Below are positions 27,070 through 35,666 of a stretch of 64,000 nucleotides of DNA, one piece after another; the stretch's first letter is position 1, and every line of letters begins with the position of its first letter. The stretch comes from JAFGRU01 sp963665915 (GTDB lineage: Bacteria; Desulfobacterota; Desulfuromonadia; Desulfuromonadales; JAAYDE01), in NCBI GenBank assembly GCA_963665915.2, contig CAXXSG010000001.1:1-64000 (forward strand), in the 5' to 3' direction. The position numbers and the translations under genes were made by a program. The notes under the pieces were generated by a model. It saw only the letters and a program-made list of their open reading frames with translations, had not been told where the DNA came from and made no database searches.

Positions 27070-27239
27070 CTTCCCCGTCCTTTCCTTGGACTTTCCTGGC
27101 TGCTAAACTCTTTACCCAGCCCTGTCAGTAATTTATAAGATTTATAGGTTGCTGCCCAAACTAAGGAAGTGGGCCACCGGTAAGATAGAGAAGAACCGGA
27201 ATTGAACCGCTTTAAAATATACAGCGCAGTAACAGGCTG

Positions 27240-27905
27240 TTAGGGCGTCGTATCCCTCTCAACCCTGCCTTCAAGCAGAGAAATCACACGCCGCGGATAG
27301 CGCCTGATAACCTCCTGGTTATGGGTGGCCATGATCACCGTCGTCCCCCGAGCGTTGGCACCCTTGAAAAGCTCCATGATGTCCTCAGTGACTTTGGCGT
27401 CTAGATTCCCCGTCGGCTCATCGGCCAGCAGGATGAGTGGATCCATTACCAGAGCGCGGGCAATGGCGACCCGCTGCTGTTCTCCTCCCGACAGCTGAAG
27501 GGGGTGCTTGTGCAGGTGCTTTTCAAGACCCACAAGTTTCAGGGTCTGATAAACCTTTTTACTGATTTCGTAACGCTTTTTCCCCTGAATTTCAAGCGGG
27601 AAAGAAACATTTTCCAGAATAGTCCGATTGTTGAGAAGCTTGAAGTCCTGGAAAACAACACCCAGTCTTCTCCTCAGGTAGGGAATCTGTGAGAGCCGCA
27701 TTCGAGTGATGTTCTGACTATTGATCAGTATCTGCCCCCTGCTCGGTTTTTCAGCACAAAAAAGCAGTTTCATCAGCGTGGATTTGCCCGCACCTGAAGG
27801 ACCCGTAATGTAAACGAATTCCCCTTTCAGAATCCTCAGGTTGATATCGTTCAGAGCAGCGGAATCTTTCTGATATTTTTTTACGACATTGTAAATCCGG
27901 ATCAT
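27240..27905 (-). CDS. ftsE: Cell division ATP-binding protein FtsE
   Basis: The protein has 221 residues and is an ABC ATPase: GPSGAGKST (Walker A), LSGGEQQRVAIARAL (signature), LILLADEPTGNLD (Walker B region) and MATHNQEV (H-loop). It drives FtsX. It begins six bases after the upstream pseudopilin stop, so the division genes are joined to the secretion operon. The 170-bp gap to ftsX contains no ORF I can support. Confidence 0.93.
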   Translation of the reverse strand: MIRIYNVVKKYQKDSAALNDINLRILKGEFVYITGPSGAGKSTLMKLLFCAEKPSRGQILINSQNITRMRLSQIPYLRRRLGVVFQDFKLLNNRTILENVSFPLEIQGKKRYEISKKVYQTLKLVGLEKHLHKHPLQLSGGEQQRVAIARALVMDPLILLADEPTGNLDAKVTEDIMELFKGANARGTTVIMATHNQEVIRRYPRRVISLLEGRVERDTTP

Positions 27906-27911
27906 TCCAAT

Positions 27912-28334
27912 TCACCATTTCTGGTAGGGTATTCCATTCAGGCCCACCAGCTGGCTTCCGCTGTGAACATCAAAAATGCCCTCTCGCGCCGCTTCAAAAT
28001 CGGAGAGCGGGTCCGCCTGAACCAAAATCCAGGAGTCAGATTTCCGGGTGAAAGGGTCTCGAGGAATACTGCGCAAATACTTTTTTTCGACCAGCTCCTC
28101 CAGAGATGTCGGGTAGCGATCATTGTCGGCAAAAAAAGCGTCTATGGAATGCCGCATCTGGAAAAGATCCTCCAATAGGACCGCTTCCCGAGCTTTAATG
28201 ACGTTCTGTCTGTAACTCGGAGTAGCAATAGCTGCCAGAATACCGATAATCGTGATAACGATCAACAGTTCGATCAGCGTAAAACCGTTTTCTTTTCCGC
28301 AATGCGGCTTTTTTTTCAACATGGCCGAAGTCAT
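27912..28334 (-). CDS. Type II secretion-type pseudopilin (GspG-like)
   Basis: The protein has 140 residues. The prepilin cleavage motif KENG|FTLIELLIVITII lies at about 14-29, with Glu5 of the mature protein. The C-terminal half carries NDRYPTSLEELVEKKYLRSIPRDPFT, the GspG-type calcium-loop region, and ends GIPYQKW. It is the likely major pseudopilin of the locus. It starts three bases after the stop of the preceding pseudopilin and precedes ftsE. Confidence 0.85.
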   Translation of the reverse strand: MTSAMLKKKPHCGKENGFTLIELLIVITIIGILAAIATPSYRQNVIKAREAVLLEDLFQMRHSIDAFFADNDRYPTSLEELVEKKYLRSIPRDPFTRKSDSWILVQADPLSDFEAAREGIFDVHSGSQLVGLNGIPYQKW

Positions 28335-28337
28335 GCT

Positions 28338-28823
28338 CTACCAATCTCTGTAATAAGTGCCGTCCAGAGCAACACCCTCGCCCTGGGAGAACACATCATA
28401 AACATCCTCTCCGCCCCAGGTGAGAGTGTCGGGGTCATCCACATAAGAGCGCAAGCCCCAGCCCTGCTCGTCCCGGTCAAAAGGATCTTTGGGAATTCTT
28501 CGTAAAAAGCGTTTATTATAAGGGTAAGTCCCTCCAAAGTCGCTCCCAGTGACCAAGTCTTCCAGTCGCTTGGGGTACCCAGTATCCTTGACGGATTTTA
28601 TTATCTTACTATCCTGAACCGCCTGGTCGAAAGACTTTTTATATTCGTCAATTGCTGTGCGGATTATTCTGAGGGCATTCTGGAGCTCAATTTCTTTGCT
28701 CCGCCGAACGGTAACTTCAGAAAGGGGGAGAACCGCACTGGCCAGAATAGACATGATGACCAGAGCGATCAATAGTTCCAGAAGAGTCAAACCCTTTTGT
28801 GAGAGAGGAGAAAAAAACCTCAT
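28338..28823 (-). CDS. Pseudopilin, second copy with longer C-domain
   Basis: The protein has 161 residues from ATG 28823, placed so that the prepilin leader is short: LSQKG|LTLLELLIALVIM. Later it has YPKRLEDLVTG, RRIPKDPFDRDEQGWG and a GGEDVYDVFSQG end that mirrors the GspG fold. A longer frame to 28904 would overlap the secretin and disrupt the leader. It follows the secretin stop by seven bases. It is likely a second pseudopilin of the same system. Confidence 0.82.
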   Translation of the reverse strand: MRFFSPLSQKGLTLLELLIALVIMSILASAVLPLSEVTVRRSKEIELQNALRIIRTAIDEYKKSFDQAVQDSKIIKSVKDTGYPKRLEDLVTGSDFGGTYPYNKRFLRRIPKDPFDRDEQGWGLRSYVDDPDTLTWGGEDVYDVFSQGEGVALDGTYYRDW

Positions 28824-28830
28824 AGCCGTT

Positions 28831-31116
28831 TCAGTCGACTCGCAGAGAAAGTCCCTGAATTTCCACGGGCAGGAGCCGTCCCTCGACATCGAGAAGTTCC
28901 ACATTGTCTATGCCCACCCGGGTCAGTCCCGGAAGCCGCGCCCGAAAAACCAGATTGACCAGGCTTCCGGTCCCTGAAGCACCGGCACTTTTGCCAAGTT
29001 GACTGTTGGCGATATGGACACGGCCGGCCTGGACATCACCATGGGAGGTAAAAAGAGTTCGCTGTTGGTTCATACCGAGAAAGACTCCCTCCTGGGCACT
29101 CATGAAATCCAGCATCTTTGGATCGTAGATAACCTGCAGAGGAGCACCATATAGCTTCTCGGCCTGAGCCACATCCACGGTCATTGCAAAGATATCCCCC
29201 TGCTTTATGACGGCCGGCCCCTTCACATACAATTTCGGAGGCCCTGAGCCAACGGCAGTTTGCTGAATTCCGGAAACCGGCCCATCCTTTGCCGCTAACA
29301 TGGCGGGCATTTCGATTTTTTCCTTTGAAGGAGCCACAGTTTCGGCAAAGGCACCAAAAGAAGGGCCAACCTTAAAATCGTTTTCCCCGCCCGACCATAT
29401 GGTAGCAACATCCGGGGAAGGGATATCCCTCGATCTCACAACATGAGGCGTAATGGACAGAAGGATTTCCTTCTTGGTCTTCTCCGTGCTTTTACCTGAA
29501 AAAAGCCTTCCCAGAGCCGGGATATCCCCCAGGATAGGAATGGTATTTGTGCTTTCCTTAAAATCATCCCGGATCAGTCCCCCGATAATGGTCTGTTCAC
29601 CATCTTTCAAGGTCAGCGTCGTTTGAGCATTGGTCGTGGTAATGGTCAACACGGTCGTACCGCTCTCCGCAACCGTTTCTTTATTAGAAACATTGCTTAC
29701 TTCCAGACCCAGCTTGGTGACAATGGTGTCATCCAATTGAATGGTCGGCTCCACATCCAGTTTAACCCCGACGTCCACATATTGGACATTGCTGTAGGTT
29801 ATCTGGTCCGACGTACTGGTGGTGACCACAGGTTCCCTGGAGCCGATGTGGACCTTTGCCTTTGCCTTGTTCTTTACCCGGATCTTGGGATTGGCAAGGA
29901 TTTCAGTATCCCCCAGAGTTTTGGCAAAATCGAAAACCACCCGGGGAAGAGTGTAGAGCGCCTCCAGGTTGCTGAAGCTATTGATCAGGTTATTTCCATC
30001 CAACGAATCGCTGACCAGGTTGCCGGTCCCTTCTTTGGAAAGCCCCAACCCGACCGAATATGTGGATAGGGTGGGACCAAGATCGACAATATCGTTATGT
30101 CCGACCTCCACAATCTCGACGTCAAAAACCACTTCCGAATCCGCCCGGTCAGCCGCCGTTATCACCTGTTGAGCCAACTTGATGACATCCGGCTTGTCGC
30201 GGATGACCACCGCGTTCAGTTCCTCATGAACATATATTTTCTTCAACTGCAGCATGGTTCTTAAAAGGTTGAGGGTCTTTTTTGCGTCAATATTGGACAG
30301 GTAAAATATCTGAATGATCTGATCCTCATATTGCCTGACTTTTTCGACATTGTTGGCATAGAGAATGATCGTCTTTTCATTGAGAACCTTTTTCCCCAGG
30401 TTGTTCATTTTCAATAGAAGTTCCAGGGCCTGAGAAAAAGTGGCCTTTTCCAGTAAAATTGACACCCGGCGGGAAGGAACATCCTCATCAAAAATAAAAT
30501 TGACACCTGAAAGTTTTGAAAAAATAGTGAAAATGTCCTTGAGTGCGGCATCCTTGAATTTCAGTGTAATGGGCTGATCGGAGATCACATCCAGCTCAAA
30601 GCCGTCGACCAGAACCTTGTGCTGCCGTTTCACCTTGTCCATCAATTCCAGAGCCCGGCGGTTTTCAGGATCCGCGGCAAGAATCGTTTCAAGGCGATCT
30701 TTTGCCTGGTTGAGTTTCCGCCTTTTGAAAAGTTGCTCGGCCTCCAGATAAAGCTCTTCGATCTGCAGAAGCCTCTGAGCCTGTTTCAGCTCCTGCCCGG
30801 CCCCTTCCAGAGACGGATCAAGCATGGCTGCCCGGACCAGTTCGGACACAGCCTCCTTATAAGCACCTCCCGCAAGCTGTTTCTTCCCTTTCTGAAAGTG
30901 AAGCAGAGCGGCTTTCGACTTGGTTTCAAACAGCCTGATCCGATATTCATGCTTCTCGGGCTCTTCCACGACAGCTTTGGCATACTCCACCAATGCCTCA
31001 TCATAACGGCCTTGTGTGTACAGAGAATTGCCTTCGGAAAAGTACGTGGGGTGGCCTGCGCAAGCTGGAAGCAACAGGCAGAATACGATCAGAATTCTTT
31101 TCAATAAACGTTTCAT
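28831..31116 (-). CDS. Outer-membrane secretin lipoprotein with TPR and C-terminal cohesin domain
   Basis: The protein has 761 residues from ATG 31116, which gives a lipoprotein signal with lipobox LLPAC. TPR-like repeats occupy about 20-155 (YTQGRYDEALVEYAKAV). Then come secretin N-domains (ITLKFKDAALKDIFTIFSK; MLQLKKIYVHEELNAVVIRD) and the secretin core (VKLDVEPTIQ, LKDGEQTIIGGLI, IPILGDIPALGRLF, ILLSITPHVV). After a linker, the last 125 or so residues form a cohesin-like beta domain (GPAVIKQGDIFAMTVDV ... LVNLVFRARLPG). The secretin makes the outer-membrane channel. The TPR-secretin-cohesin fusion is unlike ordinary GspD or PilQ. Confidence 0.88.
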   Translation of the reverse strand: MKRLLKRILIVFCLLLPACAGHPTYFSEGNSLYTQGRYDEALVEYAKAVVEEPEKHEYRIRLFETKSKAALLHFQKGKKQLAGGAYKEAVSELVRAAMLDPSLEGAGQELKQAQRLLQIEELYLEAEQLFKRRKLNQAKDRLETILAADPENRRALELMDKVKRQHKVLVDGFELDVISDQPITLKFKDAALKDIFTIFSKLSGVNFIFDEDVPSRRVSILLEKATFSQALELLLKMNNLGKKVLNEKTIILYANNVEKVRQYEDQIIQIFYLSNIDAKKTLNLLRTMLQLKKIYVHEELNAVVIRDKPDVIKLAQQVITAADRADSEVVFDVEIVEVGHNDIVDLGPTLSTYSVGLGLSKEGTGNLVSDSLDGNNLINSFSNLEALYTLPRVVFDFAKTLGDTEILANPKIRVKNKAKAKVHIGSREPVVTTSTSDQITYSNVQYVDVGVKLDVEPTIQLDDTIVTKLGLEVSNVSNKETVAESGTTVLTITTTNAQTTLTLKDGEQTIIGGLIRDDFKESTNTIPILGDIPALGRLFSGKSTEKTKKEILLSITPHVVRSRDIPSPDVATIWSGGENDFKVGPSFGAFAETVAPSKEKIEMPAMLAAKDGPVSGIQQTAVGSGPPKLYVKGPAVIKQGDIFAMTVDVAQAEKLYGAPLQVIYDPKMLDFMSAQEGVFLGMNQQRTLFTSHGDVQAGRVHIANSQLGKSAGASGTGSLVNLVFRARLPGLTRVGIDNVELLDVEGRLLPVEIQGLSLRVD

Positions 31117-31126
31117 ATCATCACTC

Positions 31127-31864
31127 TTATTTTGCCCAGTCCGCCCCTGGATCAATATTTATTCCGGTGGGCTGCTCTTCTCCAACGCCGCTTTCCGGCT
31201 CCAAAGGAAACTCGTTCGCTTCGTCCGGGACCTTGGGCAGTGAAACATCCTCATGCGGCAAAAAGTCTTTTTTCATACTTTGAACTCTCTGTTTATTCAA
31301 ACCGGATATGGGGGTTTTTGCAACCAGAGAAATCGTCAAAAGCTCGGGTGCCCCCTGTTCTTTGATTTTTATTTCCTTCGGCGTAACCCGGGTTATCCTG
31401 TACTCCTTCTGTTTGCCGAATTGCTCCCCTTTTCCGGCCACGAAAAGGTCATCCCCCTGAGAGAAAAAAAAGTTCTTTTTCTTTTCATAGGCGAGATACC
31501 CCAAAAACTCCAGAGGGGGGGTATAAATATTTGTTTTCCCCTCCGCTTCCAAAGTCTTGGGAAGCGGCACATCTTGCTTACCAGGGAAAAGGGAAGGCCC
31601 CTCCTTCACACCATACAGAGGACCGAAAAGATCCTGCTTTGCCCCGCTGAAAGCCTTTTCGTTTTTCAGCCAGTCAAAACGAATCCGGAACTTATTTTCC
31701 TCCGAAACCCCAGTCGTTCGCCGTACGGGCTGGCGCGACTCCGAGCCTTTTACTTTGGTGCCCTCTGACAACCGGGATTGACGGGGATATTGAAAATAAG
31801 CATAGGAAACCGCCAAAACCAGGACCCCGACTAAAGTGAATAAAATTGTTTTCTGTCTGTTCAT
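31127..31864 (-). CDS. PilP/GspC-like inner-membrane connector
   Basis: The protein has 245 residues. One N-terminal membrane helix (ILFTLVGVLVLAVSYAYF) is followed by a disordered stretch. A small beta domain follows at about 110-185 (LEFLGYLAYEKKKNFFFSQGDDLFVAGKGEQF, YRITRVTPKEIKIKEQG), the pattern of PilP and GspC homology regions. A Pro/Glu-rich tail ends it. Its place between the PilO-like gene and the secretin is that of pilP in pilMNOPQ. Assignment rests on topology and order more than on motifs. Confidence 0.65.
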   Translation of the reverse strand: MNRQKTILFTLVGVLVLAVSYAYFQYPRQSRLSEGTKVKGSESRQPVRRTTGVSEENKFRIRFDWLKNEKAFSGAKQDLFGPLYGVKEGPSLFPGKQDVPLPKTLEAEGKTNIYTPPLEFLGYLAYEKKKNFFFSQGDDLFVAGKGEQFGKQKEYRITRVTPKEIKIKEQGAPELLTISLVAKTPISGLNKQRVQSMKKDFLPHEDVSLPKVPDEANEFPLEPESGVGEEQPTGINIDPGADWAK

Positions 31865-31865
31865 G

Positions 31866-32435
31866 TCATTTCTTAAACAATGTTGACAACCGGACGCTCA
31901 TTTGCACCCCTGATAATTGTCCTTCATTTTTGCCCTGAAAGGAGACTTCCTCTAAGGTTAAAATCCTTTCGGACTTTTCGATCAAAAAAATGAATTTTTT
32001 GATTTTGAGATATTCTCCGGCAACCGAAAAATTCAGTTTATAGCGCAGCAGTTTATTTTCTGAGATTTCCTCCGGGCTGTATTGGACGCGATTGACTGTC
32101 AAACCGGCCATTTTCGCAAGGGATGAAACCTCACTGATCAATTTCGGGAAATCCGCCCTTGCCGGAATCTTTTCCCAGAACCTTTTAATATCGGCACGCC
32201 CTCTTTTTAATACTTCCCGTACCGGGAGTTTGCGACCGCCAGTGTCCGCAATCTGGTTCAGTACTTTCTGACGCTCGGCCAATTGCGATTTGAGCTCCAC
32301 CGAACGAGGCTCCAGCCAGCCATTGACCAGCAAGTAAAGGCCCAGCGTCACCCCGGCCAGAATCAGCACCAGAACCGGCAGGAGCTTGTTTGTTTCCCAG
32401 ATCTTTTTGCACCAGTCCCGTAAAAGCATCCTCAA
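31866..32435 (-). CDS. PilO-like inner-membrane protein
   Basis: The protein has 189 residues. One membrane helix (about 19-40) is followed by a coiled coil (ELKSQLAERQKVLNQI) and a ferredoxin-like periplasmic fold typical of PilO/GspM (FPKLISEVSSLAKMAGLTVNRVQY, KLNFSVAGEYLKIKKFIFLIEKSERILTLEEV). It should pair with the PilN-like protein. It overlaps that gene by four bases and is one base from the next. Confidence 0.78.
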   Translation of the reverse strand: MRMLLRDWCKKIWETNKLLPVLVLILAGVTLGLYLLVNGWLEPRSVELKSQLAERQKVLNQIADTGGRKLPVREVLKRGRADIKRFWEKIPARADFPKLISEVSSLAKMAGLTVNRVQYSPEEISENKLLRYKLNFSVAGEYLKIKKFIFLIEKSERILTLEEVSFQGKNEGQLSGVQMSVRLSTLFKK

Positions 32436-32986
32436 ATAACCCCTTTTACCAGAACCGTAAAGGCCACGGCATTGCGAACTGAACTCGATTTTTTCCCGAC
32501 GGTTGTTTGAGCCTGCTCCAAAAGAAAGTAATCCTCAAAAGCGGCCTTGGCGGATAGATTTTCCAGGAACTTTTGCAGGTCCTGGAGGTCTTTGGCCAAA
32601 CCGCTCAGTTTGACCGTTTTATTGCCGAAGTTGGGCTGAATAGAGCGAATTTTGATTTTTTCAGTAGCCAGATTTTCCAATTGGTCCAGAAAATGAGTCC
32701 AATGAAAACGTCTTTTTTCCAGTATACCGTTTGCAAAACGGATATCCTCAATGACTTTTGCCAGAGACGGGCTGACATTTTTCAAGCCGCCCTTAGCCAA
32801 GGCCTCCGATTCCGGGAACGCCTTCAGATACTCTTCCAACTGGCCGATATGTCCCTGCAGCCGAGTACAGTTCATGACATTCAGACATAGAATTAAAAGC
32901 AAGAAGCCGATGGCCGTCCCATATCCAAAATACAAGGAACGGCGGTTAATATAGATTTTTGTGGCGAGATTCAGTTTAAATTTCAT
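32432..32986 (-). CDS. PilN-like inner-membrane protein
   Basis: The protein has 184 residues. A short cytoplasmic N-terminus with INRRSLYFG (KINLATKIYIN-like start, where PilN binds PilM) leads into one membrane helix (about 20-40) and a PilN-type periplasmic fold (WTHFLDQLENLATEKIKIRSIQPNFGNKTVKLSGLA in pieces). One base separates it from the pilM-like gene. Confidence 0.78.
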   Translation of the reverse strand: MKFKLNLATKIYINRRSLYFGYGTAIGFLLLILCLNVMNCTRLQGHIGQLEEYLKAFPESEALAKGGLKNVSPSLAKVIEDIRFANGILEKRRFHWTHFLDQLENLATEKIKIRSIQPNFGNKTVKLSGLAKDLQDLQKFLENLSAKAAFEDYFLLEQAQTTVGKKSSSVRNAVAFTVLVKGVI

Positions 32987-32987
32987 C

Positions 32988-33908
32988 TTAACGATCAGTC
33001 ATCAAACGTTTGGCTGCGCCCACCGCAGCCACCAGGTTCTGGGAAAACTCCGGCGAAAGCTCCTGTTTTTTCTGAAAAAACTTTTCCAGTCCAGCCTCCA
33101 GAAAAACCGTCCTCCCTGAAAAAAAACTGTTGAGAGAAGAAAAGAGGGCCGCGTCAAAATTGCTCTCCGTATGGAAAAAAAGAGGGTTTTGAAGTATTTC
33201 CGAATGCTTGTTCTGACAATCAATGGTCGAACGCTGGATCTCATAGAAAATGGACTCGCCCTTTTCCGAGATCGACCGGGAGCGAAAGTAACTTAAGGTT
33301 CGGTCAACAAAATAAAAGAAATTCAGGATGCCATCTTCGACACAAATGAAACAGAAGTTATCTCCCCCTTCAAAGATTGAATAGTAATAATTGAAGCAAT
33401 TCAGTGAATGAAAATCGATGAGGGAAACAAAAAAACCTGCCTCCTCAAGGGTCTCCTCCAGTTGCTCGACCATCCTGCGCGAAGCTAATGAAACCAGCAG
33501 CTGTTGGGATGCGTTGTTTTTTTTCAGCACCTGATAGTCCAGATGAAGAGCCCCAGGATCCAGAGGGAGCAGTTTTTTCAACTGCCAGCGCAAAAACTCC
33601 CGGCCCTCGTTTTTCGAGCTGAAGTGTGTATCAACCTCCGTTAGAATCAGCCTTCCCGCGGACTCGGGCAATGAAAGAGAAAGCCTTTCTTCTCCTTCGC
33701 TGAAAGAGTCAAGAAGCTGGGCCAGGCAATCCATCAATATCTTTTTGTCAAAATCGCCCTTTTCGGTCAATCCAGAGGGAAAAACCTTTTGTGCAGAAAA
33801 GGGTACGACCCGACACCTGGAAACGGAAAAAGATCTTTTTTGCTTCCGCAGGAGGACGGCACGTATTGATGATGCACCGATGTCCAGTCCTATATAAGCT
33901 CTCGCCAT
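32988..33908 (-). CDS. PilM-like actin-fold ATPase
   Basis: The protein has 306 residues, cytoplasmic. It begins ARAYIGLDIGASSIRAVLL, the phosphate-1 motif of the PilM/GspL actin-like fold. EFLRWQLKKLLPLDPGALHLDYQVL is the conserved PilM stretch, and it ends VAAVGAAKRLM. It organises the inner-membrane platform with PilN. The gene starts two bases after gspE. Confidence 0.82.
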   Translation of the reverse strand: MARAYIGLDIGASSIRAVLLRKQKRSFSVSRCRVVPFSAQKVFPSGLTEKGDFDKKILMDCLAQLLDSFSEGEERLSLSLPESAGRLILTEVDTHFSSKNEGREFLRWQLKKLLPLDPGALHLDYQVLKKNNASQQLLVSLASRRMVEQLEETLEEAGFFVSLIDFHSLNCFNYYYSIFEGGDNFCFICVEDGILNFFYFVDRTLSYFRSRSISEKGESIFYEIQRSTIDCQNKHSEILQNPLFFHTESNFDAALFSSLNSFFSGRTVFLEAGLEKFFQKKQELSPEFSQNLVAAVGAAKRLMTDR

Positions 33909-33910
33909 CG

Positions 33911-35638
33911 CTATCTTTCAGCCTGCTCCGGGAAGGTGATGCGGTTGATTTCAGGAAGCGTGGTCGCCCCACTGAACACTTTTTCCAGGGCGGACTCCCG
34001 GAGCAGAACCAGCCCCTGCTTCTGGGCCGTTTTTTTAATTCTGCCCACCGGTTCCCGCTGGATGATCATTTCGCGAATTTCGTCATTGATGTCCAGCAGC
34101 TCCATTATTGCGGTTCGCCCTTTGAATCCGAGGCCATGGCATTCATGGCAGCCTGCCCCGACATAAAAAGAGACTTCCCCGAATTTTTCATACGAGAGCC
34201 CTGAATCTTCCAGAAGTTGGCGGGGGTATTTCACGGACTTTTTGCACTTCGGGCAAATCATCCTGACAAGCCTTTGGGCAGCAACACAGTTCAGGGAGGA
34301 AACAAAATTGTAGGGGTCCAGACCCATATGAAGAAAACGCCCGATCACATCGAAAACGTTGTTTGCATGTACGGTGGAAAAGACCAGATGGCCCGTTAGA
34401 GCCGATTGAACGGCAATCTGTGCGGTTTCCGGATCACGAATCTCACCGATCATGATTTTATCCGGGTCATGCCTTAAAATTGAACGGAGGCCCCGGGCAA
34501 AGGTCAGGCCTTTCTTTTCATTGACAGGCACTTGGAGAATCCCTCGGACCTGATATTCCACGGGGTCCTCAATGGTGACGATTTTCTCCTGAACATTATA
34601 GATTTCAGAAAGAACCGCATAAAGTGTCGTGGTTTTCCCGCTCCCGGTAGGCCCGGTAACCAGAACCATACCATAAGGCTCTCGAATCATGCGGCGAAAG
34701 TTTTTCAGGTCCCGTTCGTTGAAGCCGAGAGCGTCCAAGGTCAGTCCTTTCAGGTCCGACGCTATCGCCTGCTTGTCAAGAATTCGAATGACGGCGTCTT
34801 CCCCATGAATACTCGGCATGATGGAAACCCTGAAATCAATGGATTTTTGGCCGAGACGGACCTTGAAGCGACCATCCTGGGGTATCCGCCGCTCGGAAAT
34901 ATCGAGTTCGCTCATAACTTTTATGCGCGAAATGATCGGACTCTGGAATCTAATGTCCACCGGGTCCGTTGCGCTGTAAAGAACACCATCGATGCGGTAT
35001 TTGATGATAACCCCTTGGTCGGTAGTTTCAATATGGATGTCACTGGCACGTTTTTCGAGAGCATCAAAAAGGGTAGAATCGATCAGTCGTATGATGGGGC
35101 TTGAATCCGTTGTCAGTTTATCAATAGAGAGAACTTCTTCCCCTTTGTCCGTCTCCTTGACCAGCTGAAGCTTCAGGTCCTGAGAAGCCTCTTTCAGGAC
35201 GCCCCTGGCCTCCGGGTCAAGCTCCAGAAGGCGGGTTATCTCAACCTGTGAAGCTACCTTGAATTCCAACTGGGTTTGAAGTTGGTCTTCGAGGTTGTCG
35301 TAGCGACTGACATCCGTGGGATCTGAAATGGCAATTACAAGTTTGTCATCTTTCCTGCCAAGAGGGAGAAAGTTATATTGTCGCGTAAACCCGACAGGAA
35401 GGGAGGCAGTCAACTCAGAATCCGGGACAAATCCTTTCAAATCCACGAAAGCGAGCTGGAACTGTTTAGCCAGCGCCTGAGCCAGGGCCTCCTGATCAAA
35501 AAGCCCCTCTTCTACACCGATTTCCCCGAAACGGCTGTCTTTTTCTTTCATGCGAAGCAGGATGAAATCAACTTCGGAGGGTTCCAACACACCCATGTCC
35601 ACTAAAATCTCGCCGATTTTGCGGTGTTCGAATTTCAT
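33911..35638 (-). CDS. gspE: Type II secretion/type IV pilus assembly ATPase (GspE/PilB)
   Basis: The protein has 575 residues from ATG 35638 (AAAAGG seven bases upstream; a TTG two codons earlier sits against that site). An N1E/MshEN-type domain (about 5-140) leads to the ATPase: GPTGSGKTTTLYAVL (Walker A), the Asp box IEDPVE, GEIRDPETA (Walker B) and TVHAN (His box). A four-Cys zinc site follows (CPKC ... CHEC). It powers pseudopilus assembly. It lies between gspF and the pilM-like gene. Confidence 0.93.
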   Translation of the reverse strand: MKFEHRKIGEILVDMGVLEPSEVDFILLRMKEKDSRFGEIGVEEGLFDQEALAQALAKQFQLAFVDLKGFVPDSELTASLPVGFTRQYNFLPLGRKDDKLVIAISDPTDVSRYDNLEDQLQTQLEFKVASQVEITRLLELDPEARGVLKEASQDLKLQLVKETDKGEEVLSIDKLTTDSSPIIRLIDSTLFDALEKRASDIHIETTDQGVIIKYRIDGVLYSATDPVDIRFQSPIISRIKVMSELDISERRIPQDGRFKVRLGQKSIDFRVSIMPSIHGEDAVIRILDKQAIASDLKGLTLDALGFNERDLKNFRRMIREPYGMVLVTGPTGSGKTTTLYAVLSEIYNVQEKIVTIEDPVEYQVRGILQVPVNEKKGLTFARGLRSILRHDPDKIMIGEIRDPETAQIAVQSALTGHLVFSTVHANNVFDVIGRFLHMGLDPYNFVSSLNCVAAQRLVRMICPKCKKSVKYPRQLLEDSGLSYEKFGEVSFYVGAGCHECHGLGFKGRTAIMELLDINDEIREMIIQREPVGRIKKTAQKQGLVLLRESALEKVFSGATTLPEINRITFPEQAER

Positions 35639-35666
35639 ACCCAAGCCTTTTCAGAAGAACTTATTA

